Of a stretch of 64,000 bases of DNA, positions 25,370 to 33,131 are shown one piece after another. Below the pieces are notes generated by a model. The model was not told the DNA's origin, made no database searches, and worked only from the letters and a program-made list of their open reading frames with translations. A program made the position numbers and the translations under genes. Every line of letters starts with the position of its first letter. Within the stretch, counting starts at the first letter, position 1. Source of the DNA: Gracilibacillus alcaliphilus (GTDB taxonomy: Bacteria; Bacillota; Bacilli; Bacillales; Amphibacillaceae). Location of the stretch: the NCBI RefSeq assembly GCF_016909015.1, contig NZ_JAFBFA010000005.1, positions 1 to 64,000 of the forward strand, in the 5' to 3' direction.

Positions 25370-26263
25370 CTATAGCTTATAGACGAGCCTGCGCGGTTGA
25401 AGGACAGTTACAAAAGCTGCTGCAAGCACGAGCAGGATGCCTGTAACTTGGAAGAAGGTAAGCTGGTTTTGAAAGATGACCACCCCAATTAAGACGGCAA
25501 TGATTGGTTCCATCACACCAAGAATAGCTGCCTTACTAGATTCAATGCGCACCAAGCCATACGTATATAAAATGTAGGCGCCCAATGTAGACAGGACTAC
25601 AATACCGCTGATATTTAACCAAACGCTCACCGATTGGAATGCCTCTGTCTTTTGCCATAAACCACTTAGTGGAAGAATAAATAAACTTCCCATCAACAAT
25701 GCATAGAAAGTAATGGTAATATAATGATAATGTTTGCTGATTTCCTTCCCAATAATACTGTATAATCCGCAGAATAAAGCGGAAAGAAACCCCAAGACAA
25801 TACTGCTAATAGGAATAGATATACTGCCAATTGGAAATAGCTGAATGGCAAGTGAGCAGCCCGTGACAGTCATTAGTAACGATACCAGCTTTCGCAGTGT
25901 AATTTGCTCCCCGAAGAAAAAACGCGAAAGCACAGTAACAAAGATGGGCATGGTATACAATAGCACGACAGCGATAGATAATGAGCTTTGTTTCATCACC
26001 GTGAAATAACACCAATTAAAAAAGACAATTCCCATAATACCTATACCAATAAAGTGCGGGATATGTCTCTTTTTTATTCGTAATAGCCTTGGCTTGGTCA
26101 GTATTATACCAACAAATAAAATACTGGAAGAAAAGGTCAAGCGCAAGGCGACAATTTCCCAAGCAGTAAAACGATTATTATACAGCCCATCGACAAATAA
26201 CCCAGTCAATCCCCATAGGCTTGCACCAAGGATGGTGATTATATATGCTACATAGCTTCTCAT
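25370..26263 (-). CDS. EamA-family (DMT) transporter
   Basis: A 297-residue membrane protein with ten transmembrane helices in two EamA repeats; 'ASLWGLTGLFVDGL' opens the first and 'MEPIIAVLIGVVIFQNQLT' closes the second, both family signatures. DMT-superfamily members export metabolites; the substrate is unknown. AGAAGG fixes ATG 26263; the open frame extends further upstream without a good site. The 145 bases to hsp20 hold no gene. Confidence 0.85.
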   Translation of the reverse strand: MRSYVAYIITILGASLWGLTGLFVDGLYNNRFTAWEIVALRLTFSSSILFVGIILTKPRLLRIKKRHIPHFIGIGIMGIVFFNWCYFTVMKQSSLSIAVVLLYTMPIFVTVLSRFFFGEQITLRKLVSLLMTVTGCSLAIQLFPIGSISIPISSIVLGFLSALFCGLYSIIGKEISKHYHYITITFYALLMGSLFILPLSGLWQKTEAFQSVSVWLNISGIVVLSTLGAYILYTYGLVRIESSKAAILGVMEPIIAVLIGVVIFQNQLTFFQVTGILLVLAAAFVTVLQPRRLVYKL

Positions 26264-26495
26264 CTTATTCACCTTCTTTTCTCTATCTATTGTCAAAGGT
26301 TGCAATGAAGGAGAGTATGCTAATCTTAACATATTTCTGTTATATTTCAATGCTAGATTCTTTATCCCTGTGCAATCGTCCGCAGTTTCCCGCCTCTAAA
26401 CAAGCGGTGGAAAGGGGAATATTTTAGGTAAGGAATGGGGACCTACCCATCATTCGAGCGATAAAAAAATCCCCATTGATGGCAGTTTCGCTTTA

Positions 26496-26927
26496 TCATT
26501 CGTCAGCTTCCATAATATCGATGGATTGCCGGTCGTTTTGGTTGGGGACAAGGCGGTGTAAATGCATGGTCAGCAATCCCTGATGAAGAGAGGCAGTAAT
26601 TTTATCCTTCCTAATTGGAAACGGCAACTCTATACTTCGTGAGAATTCGCCCTGAAGAATTTCCTGTTTTACTAAACGACCAGTTTGTTGAATCGGGAAT
26701 AAACTTCCGGTTAATTTTAAGCTATTCCCTTCTACCATTATCTTCACATGTTGCTTGTCTTTGATGCCTGGCAGGCTGACATATAAAAAGACTTCATGAT
26801 CAGTTTCATACATATTAATGGCTGGAATAGGCGGTTTCACCATATGTTCGAATTCGTTCCAAAACTGTCCGCCAAAGAAAGAATCCATATTCTCTTTCCA
26901 TTCGTGCATATGTTTAAACGGATCCAA
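26496..26927 (-). CDS. Hsp20/alpha-crystallin small heat-shock protein
   Basis: A 143-residue small heat-shock protein. The alpha-crystallin domain spans about residues 38-130 ('AINMYETDHEVFLYVSLPG', 'GEFSRSIELPFPI', 'ASLHQGLLTMHL'). The C-terminal I-x-I motif is present in 'SIDIMEADE'. It acts as an ATP-independent chaperone. The start codon is TTG with a strong AAGGAGG. Confidence 0.88.
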   Translation of the reverse strand: MDPFKHMHEWKENMDSFFGGQFWNEFEHMVKPPIPAINMYETDHEVFLYVSLPGIKDKQHVKIMVEGNSLKLTGSLFPIQQTGRLVKQEILQGEFSRSIELPFPIRKDKITASLHQGLLTMHLHRLVPNQNDRQSIDIMEADE

Positions 26928-27026
26928 AAAATTCCCCTCCTTTTTCTAATTCAACTGTGGTAAAATGATCTCGCCATATAATTAAGATATGGCAGACATA
27001 TAAAAGCGTGCAAAAGGGGTGGGCGT

Positions 27027-27629
27027 ATGTTAGAAAATGCACTAGTGATGATCATTATCATTTTAATTATAAATATTGTATATGTATCGTGCTCCACACT
27101 TCGGGTTATTCTGACGTTAAAGGGGAGGCGTTATATTGCTGGAACGATCGGCATGTTCGAGATTGTTCTGTATACGCTTGGACTGGGAATTGTGTTAGAT
27201 AACTTAGGACAAATTCAGAATCTTATTGCGTATGGGGTAGGTTACGGAATTGGGGTTGTAGTCGGATCAATGATTGAGGAAAAGCTGGCACTGGGTTATA
27301 TTACGGTAAATGTTATTTCCTCGAATCCGGATATTTCTTTTACAAGACAGCTCCGGGAGAAAGGATACGGTGTGACAAGCTGGTATGCCTATGGAATGGA
27401 TGGAGACCGATTATCAATGCAAATCTTATCGCCGCGTAAATATGAATTACATTTATACGAAACAATCAAAACAATTGATCCAAAGGCATTTATTATCGCC
27501 TATGAACCGAAACAAATCTACGGTGGTTTCTGGGTGAAACAAATAAAGAGAGGACGGATTCGTAAAAGTGTCAAAGAACAAGAAGCAAACCAAGAAGAAA
27601 TTTCAGGTGAAGAATCAGGAGAGCATTGA
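27027..27629 (+). CDS. yebE: YebE-family DUF2179 membrane protein
   Basis: A 200-residue protein with three N-terminal transmembrane segments (residues 3-80) and a cytoplasmic DUF2179 domain ('GYITVNVISSNPDISFTRQL', 'YGVTSWYAYGMDG'). Members of UPF0316 resemble nucleotide-binding PII-like sensors. It sits between pbuG and the pur operon as in B. subtilis. The start follows AAAGGGG. The 3' end overlaps yebG by 62 bases, an unusually long overlap. Confidence 0.88.
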   Translation: MLENALVMIIIILIINIVYVSCSTLRVILTLKGRRYIAGTIGMFEIVLYTLGLGIVLDNLGQIQNLIAYGVGYGIGVVVGSMIEEKLALGYITVNVISSNPDISFTRQLREKGYGVTSWYAYGMDGDRLSMQILSPRKYELHLYETIKTIDPKAFIIAYEPKQIYGGFWVKQIKRGRIRKSVKEQEANQEEISGEESGEH

Positions 27630-27774
27630 GGCTTGTTTAGCTAGAATGCAGCAAGAGGGCTATCAGCCGGTTAGGAGGACAGAGCGGCCTATATTTATCG
27701 AAGAGAATGGAGAAATGATTCCGCATGGCCGTGAAATCATCTTTGAGGCGAAATTAGCAAAAGACGAACATTAA
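27568..27774 (+). CDS. yebG: NETI-motif protein YebG
   Basis: A 68-residue basic protein with 'VKNQESIEACLARMQQEGY' then 'PVRRTERPIF', the conserved body of NETI-motif proteins (the motif reads QESI here). Function unknown. It begins with GTG inside yebE. Its TAA stop lies within the left half of the PurR operator of the pur operon. Confidence 0.8.
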   Translation: MSKNKKQTKKKFQVKNQESIEACLARMQQEGYQPVRRTERPIFIEENGEMIPHGREIIFEAKLAKDEH

Positions 27775-27799
27775 AAATAAATTTTTTATTTAATGTTCG
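27765..27799. promoter_or_regulatory. PurR-type operator of the pur operon
   Basis: CGAACATTAA (27765-27774) and TTAATGTTCG (27790-27799) form an inverted pair spanning 35 bp, as at pbuG, with A/T-rich spacer. It ends 7 bases before the -35. The left box overlaps the end of yebG. Confidence 0.8.
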
Positions 27800-27806
27800 A
27801 TTTTAA

Positions 27807-27836
27807 TTGACAGGTTTCTACAGCTCTTGATATCAT
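27807..27836 (+). promoter_or_regulatory. Sigma-A promoter of the pur operon
   Basis: TTGACA (27807-27812), 18-base spacer, TATCAT (27831-27836). The predicted start near 27843 lies at the left flank of the repeat element inserted in the leader. Confidence 0.75.
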
Positions 27837-27849
27837 ATGATTGTAGTAA

Positions 27850-28150
27850 GTGTTCAAAAAGTTCGGTAAAAAGGACCTTCATCGGTTAAATTCGCAACAT
27901 CGTGTTGCAACATCGATACTAGTACATCCTGTACGTCGGCAGGCTAAAGCCATGACGTCCTGTCATAACGCCTGCACTAGTACGTCCTATACGTCGAAGT
28001 TCAAGGCGGCGCAGCTTAGAGTAACAGACTTGCACAGGATGTGTTGACTTCTGCGTTGTCCACACGATGTGGGTGATCTTAGTAGAAGCTCCTCTACCGC
28101 CAACTCTGACATTCGCTGTGTCATTTTTAGTGGACTGTTTGAACCTCCTT
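27850..28150. mobile_element. 301-bp repeat element, copy A, inserted in the pur leader
   Basis: Flanked by the 9-bp direct repeat TTGTAGTAA (27841-27849 and 28151-28159), a likely target-site duplication. The ends carry imperfect inverted repeats: GTTCAAAAAGTTC on the left, GACTGTTTGAAC on the right. Inside are two near-identical 20-mers, ACTAGTACATCCTGTACGTC at 27918 and a variant at 27976. It encodes no recognisable protein. A second full copy, inverted, is at 43505-43807 (about a dozen differences over 235 bases by hand alignment) and a deleted copy at 44812-44990. Confidence 0.8.
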
Positions 28151-28170
28151 TTGTAGTAAAGAGAATAACA

Positions 28171-28235
28171 CCTCATATAATTTGAGAATATGGCTCAAGG
28201 TTTCTACCCATTACCGTAAATGATGGACTATGAGG
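28171..28235 (+). promoter_or_regulatory. Guanine riboswitch aptamer of the pur operon
   Basis: P1 CCTCATA (28171) pairs with TATGAGG (28229-28235); P2 TTGAG with CTCAA around AATATGG; conserved GTTTCTACC; P3 with loop ACCGTAAA; then GACTATG with the discriminating C. All core elements match the guanine-class consensus. Confidence 0.93.
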
Positions 28236-28279
28236 GAAGATGGTTGATGATTGTGTATACGTGTGTGCTCAAATATATG

Positions 28280-28304
28280 TCATTTTTAGTTGACTTTTTG
28301 AACA
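28280..28304. repeat. Solo end fragment of the repeat element
   Basis: GTCATTTTTAGTTGACTTTT and following TGAAC nearly duplicate the right end of copy A at 28120-28144. It lies between riboswitch and terminator. Confidence 0.6.
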
Positions 28305-28343
28305 AACTCTATAAGCAAGCATCAGGATAGTTATGGAATCAAG

Positions 28344-28390
28344 ACCTATTCATCTTCTCTCCTGATTAGAGAGTATGGATAGGTTTTTTG
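28344..28390 (+). terminator. Riboswitch-controlled terminator of the pur operon
   Basis: ACCTATTCAT pairs with ATGGATAGGT (one wobble), with inner TCTCT/AGAGA pairs, followed by TTTTTTG. About 110 bases separate aptamer and terminator. From here to purE (170 bases) nothing else is seen. Confidence 0.85.
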
Positions 28391-28563
28391 CACGTTAAGT
28401 GGGTTCCAGCGCAGTAAGTGTTTCAAAGGTGTCCTTATTGATTTTCTTATATTTAAAGGATAGGACCAGCAATACATAGATAAAGTGAGACTGCCATCAG
28501 TGCTAGATCTTACGACCGATTGAATCGGGATAAAATAAAAATCGCAAGAAATGAGGGAAAAGC

Positions 28564-29055
28564 ATGACACAAGTTGGCGTGATTATGGGAAGTATCTCAG
28601 ATTGGGAAACGATGCAGCACACCTGTGCCGCATTAGAAGAACTAGGCATTGCTTATGAGAAAGAAGTTATCTCCGCACACAGAACACCTGAAGACATGTT
28701 TGTCTACGCAGAGACTGCTCGTGATAAAGGCCTCAAGGTCATTATTGCCGGTGCAGGGGGCGCTGCACATCTGCCTGGGATGGTCGCATCCAAAACTACA
28801 TTACCTGTGATTGGGGTACCAGTCCAAACCAGCACCTTAAGTGGCGTCGATTCACTCTATTCGATTGTGCAAATGCCGGGAGGTGTACCAGTTGCAACAG
28901 TGGCAATTGGAAAGGCTGGGGCAACTAATGCAGGTATCCTCGCAGCTCAAATTATCGGTACCAGTGATGTAACGGTCGCTGACCGGTTAGCCAATCACCA
29001 CCAACAACTCAAAGACAAAGTAGCAGAAATGAGGGTCCAACTTGCAGACAAATAA
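28564..29055 (+). CDS. purE: N5-carboxyaminoimidazole ribonucleotide mutase
   Basis: A 163-residue class I PurE: 'MGSISDWETMQHT' near the N-terminus, 'SAHRTPEDMF' with the catalytic His, and 'GAGGAAHLPGMVASKT'. It converts N5-CAIR to CAIR in de novo purine synthesis, working with PurK. First gene of the operon; starts after GAGGGAA and overlaps purK by 14 bases. Confidence 0.97.
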   Translation: MTQVGVIMGSISDWETMQHTCAALEELGIAYEKEVISAHRTPEDMFVYAETARDKGLKVIIAGAGGAAHLPGMVASKTTLPVIGVPVQTSTLSGVDSLYSIVQMPGGVPVATVAIGKAGATNAGILAAQIIGTSDVTVADRLANHHQQLKDKVAEMRVQLADK

Positions 29056-30169
29056 ACTATTATTCGGCTCTACCATCGGTATTATTGGCGGTGGACAATT
29101 AGGAAGAATGATGACGACTGCGGCAAAGCATATGGGGTATCGCGTGATTGTCTTAGACCCTACGCCAGATTGTCCGACAGCACAGGTGGCTGACCAGCAA
29201 ATCGTGGCTGCCTATGATGACTTAACAGCTGTTAAGGAACTAGCCAAACAGAGCGATGTCGTTACCTATGAATTTGAAAATGTTTACTTACAGGCAGCTG
29301 AAATATTAGAAGCTGCAGGTATTCTGCCGCAAGGAGCTCAGTCTCTTCGGATCACGCAAGACCGCGAATTAGAGAAACAGGCTATGGTTGAAAGCGGTCA
29401 GCCAGTTGCTGACTTTGCTATTGTCCGAACAAAGGAGCAACTGACAGAAGCAGCGGCTGAAATTGGTTATCCAGCTGTTGCAAAGACTTGTCGTGGCGGC
29501 TATGATGGCAAAGGTCAAGTTAAATTAACGAGTCTAGAAGATGTAGACGAAGCAGTGAGTATGCTGAATCACGCTGATCGCCTAATTGTCGAAAAATGGG
29601 TGCCTTTTGATAAAGAAATCTCGATTGTGTTTACTAGAAATGTTGCTGGAGAGATTACCTATTTCCCAGTTGGTGAGAATATTCACCGTGATCATATTTT
29701 ACACGCAACTATCGTGCCGGCTCGTGTTTCTAAATCAGTTCAGGAGAAAGCACATCAAGCAGCGAAGGCTATTGCAGAAACAATTGGTGTTGTAGGTACC
29801 TTTGCGATTGAAATGTTCGTCTGTGGCGAGGAAATTCTAATCAATGAACTGGCACCACGCCCGCATAATTCAGGGCATTATACGATTGAGGCATGCGATG
29901 TATCACAATTTGAGCAGCATATCCGGGCTATTTGCGGACTGCCGTTGATCCCAATTCATGCCCATCCAGCTGCTGTCATGGTTAACTTGCTTGGAAAAGA
30001 TATCGAGCCATTTTTTGCCCAGTTAGATGATAATCCAAGTGCTCATATCCATATGTATGGCAAGGAAGCGGCCAAGCCGCTTCGTAAAATGGGACATATA
30101 ACTTTTATTGGAGATGATCCGGTCATCTTATATAATGAATTAGTAGAAAAGAAAATTATAGATAACTAG
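29042..30169 (+). CDS. purK: N5-carboxyaminoimidazole ribonucleotide synthase
   Basis: A 375-residue ATP-grasp enzyme. 'IGIIGGGQLGRMM' is the N-terminal glycine loop; 'KTCRGGYDGKGQ' the ATP-binding loop; 'NELAPRPHNSGHYTIEAC' the metal and substrate site. It makes N5-CAIR from AIR, bicarbonate and ATP. It probably starts at TTG 29042, with GAGGG inside purE, so expression is coupled. Confidence 0.96.
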   Translation: MQTNKLLFGSTIGIIGGGQLGRMMTTAAKHMGYRVIVLDPTPDCPTAQVADQQIVAAYDDLTAVKELAKQSDVVTYEFENVYLQAAEILEAAGILPQGAQSLRITQDRELEKQAMVESGQPVADFAIVRTKEQLTEAAAEIGYPAVAKTCRGGYDGKGQVKLTSLEDVDEAVSMLNHADRLIVEKWVPFDKEISIVFTRNVAGEITYFPVGENIHRDHILHATIVPARVSKSVQEKAHQAAKAIAETIGVVGTFAIEMFVCGEEILINELAPRPHNSGHYTIEACDVSQFEQHIRAICGLPLIPIHAHPAAVMVNLLGKDIEPFFAQLDDNPSAHIHMYGKEAAKPLRKMGHITFIGDDPVILYNELVEKKIIDN

Positions 30170-30181
30170 GAGGACATAACA

Positions 30182-31477
30182 ATGATCGAACGTTATACAA
30201 GAGAAGAAATGGGGAATATCTGGACAGATGAGAATCGCTACCAAGCATGGTTAGAGGTTGAAATTTTGGCATGTGAAGCTTGGAGTGAACTAGGTATTAT
30301 TCCGAAAGAAGATGTAGAGAAGATTCGTGCCAATGCCTCCTTTAAGATTGACCGCATTCTGGAAATTGAACAAGATACTCGTCATGATGTGGTGGCCTTT
30401 ACCCGTGCCGTTTCTGAATCATTAGGCGATGAGAAAAAATGGGTGCACTACGGGCTGACATCAACAGATGTAGTAGATACGGCACTCTCTTACCTATTAA
30501 AACAAGCGAATCAAATTATTCGCCGGGATATTGTCCACTTTATTGATATTTTAAAAGAGAAAGCCATTGAACATAAACATACCGTTATGATGGGGCGTAC
30601 ACATGGTGTTCATGCTGAACCAACAACCTTTGGTTTGAAACTGGCGTTATGGTATGAAGAGATGAAACGTAACTTGGAGCGTTTCGATGCTGCCACTCAG
30701 GTGATTGAAACAGGTAAGCTGTCAGGTGCAGTAGGAACCTATGCTAATATCGATCCATTTGTAGAGGAATATGTCTGCGGTCAGCTTGGCTTACAGCCAG
30801 CACCGGTTTCTACTCAGACATTGCAGCGTGACCGCCATGCCCAATACTTATCGACGATTGCATTAATCGCTACTTCGATTGAGAAGTTTGCGACAGAAGT
30901 ACGTGGTTTACAGAAGACCGAAACTCGTGAAGTGGAAGAATTTTTTGCCAAAGGTCAGAAAGGCTCATCGGCAATGCCGCATAAGCGTAATCCAATTGGT
31001 TCGGAGAATATGACGGGAATGGCGCGCGTGATCCGTGGTTATATGGTAACAGCTTATGAGAATGTTGCCCTTTGGCATGAGCGTGATATCTCCCATTCTT
31101 CTGCAGAACGTGTTATTTTGCCCGATGCAACGATCGCCTTGAATTATATGCTGAATCGCTTTAGCAATATCGTGAAGAACTTAACTGTGTTCCCGGATAA
31201 TATGAAACGTAATATTGACCGTACTTATGGAGTCATTTTCTCACAACGTGTATTGCTTTCCTTAATTGATCAGGGAATGAGCCGTGAAGAAGCTTACGAT
31301 ATGGTTCAGCCGAATGCGATGAAGGCATGGGAAACCGCAACACCTTTCCGTGAATTAATTGAACAGGAAGACCGGATTACTAACACATTAACAAAAGAAC
31401 AATTAGATGATTGTTTCGATTATACGTACCACTTGAAAAATGTAGATCAAATCTTTAAAAAAATTGGTTTAGCATAA
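30182..31477 (+). CDS. purB: Adenylosuccinate lyase
   Basis: A 431-residue fumarase/aspartase-superfamily lyase. Signature 'GSSAMPHKRNPIGSEN' is intact; 'TSTDVVDTA' and 'GRTHGVHAEPTTFG' supply catalytic residues. It acts twice: on SAICAR in the de novo pathway and on adenylosuccinate in AMP synthesis. The start follows TAGGAGG, 12 bases after purK. Confidence 0.97.
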   Translation: MIERYTREEMGNIWTDENRYQAWLEVEILACEAWSELGIIPKEDVEKIRANASFKIDRILEIEQDTRHDVVAFTRAVSESLGDEKKWVHYGLTSTDVVDTALSYLLKQANQIIRRDIVHFIDILKEKAIEHKHTVMMGRTHGVHAEPTTFGLKLALWYEEMKRNLERFDAATQVIETGKLSGAVGTYANIDPFVEEYVCGQLGLQPAPVSTQTLQRDRHAQYLSTIALIATSIEKFATEVRGLQKTETREVEEFFAKGQKGSSAMPHKRNPIGSENMTGMARVIRGYMVTAYENVALWHERDISHSSAERVILPDATIALNYMLNRFSNIVKNLTVFPDNMKRNIDRTYGVIFSQRVLLSLIDQGMSREEAYDMVQPNAMKAWETATPFRELIEQEDRITNTLTKEQLDDCFDYTYHLKNVDQIFKKIGLA

Positions 31478-31489
31478 GGAGTGTCACGC

Positions 31490-32203
31490 ATGAAAGACAA
31501 GCTGTTATATGAAGGAAAAGCCAAAAAGGTATACACGATAGCCGATAATCCGGAACTATTGGTGTTATCCTACAAAAACGATGCGACCGCCTTTAATGGA
31601 GAGAAAAAGGCGGAATTTCAGGGGAAGGGTCGATACAATAACCTTATTTCGGCGAAAGTATTTGAATACTTGCATCAACACGGCGTGTCCAGTCACTTTA
31701 AAGAGGCATTAAATGAAACCGAACAGCTGGTAGAGAGAACAACAATCATTCCATTAGAAGTAGTTGTTCGTAATGTCGCAGCCGGCAGTATTGTTCGCCG
31801 TACGGGGATTGAGGAGAAGACGATCTTTAATCCGCCTTTAGTAGAACTTTTTTATAAAAAGGATGAGCTCGGTGACCCGTTGATTAATGATGAGCATGCC
31901 TTATTATTAACCGATGCAACACCAGCTGACTTGGAACAGATCAAGACGATGGCGCGTCGAGTGAATGAGCAGTTACAAGCCTTTTTTAAAGAAATTAATT
32001 TACAGCTTGTCGATTTTAAATTGGAGTTTGGCCGTAATGCGCAAGATGAAATAGTCCTATCGGATGAAGTAAGCCCGGATACTTGCCGTCTATGGGATAT
32101 TGCTACTGGCGAGAAGATGGATAAGGACGTCTTTCGTGAAGATTTAGGGGATTTAGTTACTGTATATGACAATATATTATCTCGACTGGAGGAGAAACAA
32201 TGA
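31490..32203 (+). CDS. purC: SAICAR synthase
   Basis: A 237-residue enzyme starting 'MKDKLLYEGKAKKVYTI', with 'VRNVAAGSIVRR' and 'LSDEVSPDTCRLWD' as the ATP and aspartate sites. It joins CAIR and aspartate. AAGGAG at 31475-31480 favours ATG 31490 over GTG 31481, which abuts the site. Overlaps purS by 4 bases (ATGA). Confidence 0.96.
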   Translation: MKDKLLYEGKAKKVYTIADNPELLVLSYKNDATAFNGEKKAEFQGKGRYNNLISAKVFEYLHQHGVSSHFKEALNETEQLVERTTIIPLEVVVRNVAAGSIVRRTGIEEKTIFNPPLVELFYKKDELGDPLINDEHALLLTDATPADLEQIKTMARRVNEQLQAFFKEINLQLVDFKLEFGRNAQDEIVLSDEVSPDTCRLWDIATGEKMDKDVFREDLGDLVTVYDNILSRLEEKQ

Positions 32204-32451
32204 AACTAGTAAAGGTACACATCACATTAAAAGAAGGCGTTCTAGACCCACAAGGGAAGGCGGTACAGAATTCACTCCAAACATTAGGATATGACAATGT
32301 ACAAGAAGTTCGTGTTGGTAAATACCTAGAGTTGACCGTAGAGGATCATGCCAATATTGAGCAGGAAATTGAAGATATGTGTAATAAATTATTAGCTAAT
32401 CCTGTGATCGAGAATTATTCCTATACAGTAGAAGAGGAGGTTGCCCAGTGA
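32200..32451 (+). CDS. purS: FGAM synthase subunit PurS
   Basis: An 83-residue protein, usual length for PurS, with 'LKEGVLDPQGKAVQNSLQTL' as signature. It forms the bridge between PurL and the glutaminase PurQ. It overlaps purC and purQ by four bases each, so the three are translationally coupled. Confidence 0.96.
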   Translation: MKLVKVHITLKEGVLDPQGKAVQNSLQTLGYDNVQEVRVGKYLELTVEDHANIEQEIEDMCNKLLANPVIENYSYTVEEEVAQ

Positions 32452-33131
32452 AGTTTGCAGTCGTTGTTTTTCCAGGCTCCAACTGTGACCGCGATATGCA
32501 ATATGCAGCTAAAGAAGTCTTGGGAGAAGAAGCAGATTTATTATGGTATAAAGAGGCGAATCTTGATGGCTATGATGCTATCTTGATCCCTGGCGGTTTC
32601 TCCTATGGGGATTACTTACGCTGTGGTGCGATTGCCTCCACCTCTAGTGTGGTCAGCCAATTAAGGGAAAAGGCCGAAGCAGGTGTACCGATACTAGGTG
32701 TCTGTAATGGATTTCAGATTCTGTTAGAGGCAGGCTTGCTGCCAGGTGCCTTGTTACGTAATAAAAATTTAAAATTCATGTGTCACTTTGAAGAGTTAGA
32801 AGTAGTTAATAATCAAACACAATTTACATCGGAATATCAGCCTAATGAAGTGATTTCGGTTCCAATTGCACATAATGAAGGCAATTATTATTGTGATGAT
32901 GAGACATTAGCCCAATTAAAGGCGAACAATCAAATCGTATTTACCTATAAAAACAATCCAAACGGTTCTGTGGCAGATATTGCCGGAATTATTAATGAGC
33001 AGGGCAATGTATTAGGCATGATGCCGCACCCGGAACGTGCTGCCGAAGCCATTTTAAACAGTGCGGATGGTCTTAAGCTATTTCAATCAATGTTAGTTAA
33101 CTGGAGGGAACGTTATGTTGCAGGCGTCTGA
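32448..33131 (+). CDS. purQ: FGAM synthase glutaminase subunit PurQ
   Basis: A 227-residue class I glutamine amidotransferase. The nucleophile Cys is in 'PILGVCNGFQILLEAGLLPG', preceded by 'IPGGFSYGDYLRCGA'; His/Glu of the triad lie in 'MMPHPERAAE'. It supplies ammonia to PurL. GTG start overlapping purS; overlaps purL by 17 bases. Confidence 0.97.
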   Translation: MKFAVVVFPGSNCDRDMQYAAKEVLGEEADLLWYKEANLDGYDAILIPGGFSYGDYLRCGAIASTSSVVSQLREKAEAGVPILGVCNGFQILLEAGLLPGALLRNKNLKFMCHFEELEVVNNQTQFTSEYQPNEVISVPIAHNEGNYYCDDETLAQLKANNQIVFTYKNNPNGSVADIAGIINEQGNVLGMMPHPERAAEAILNSADGLKLFQSMLVNWRERYVAGV

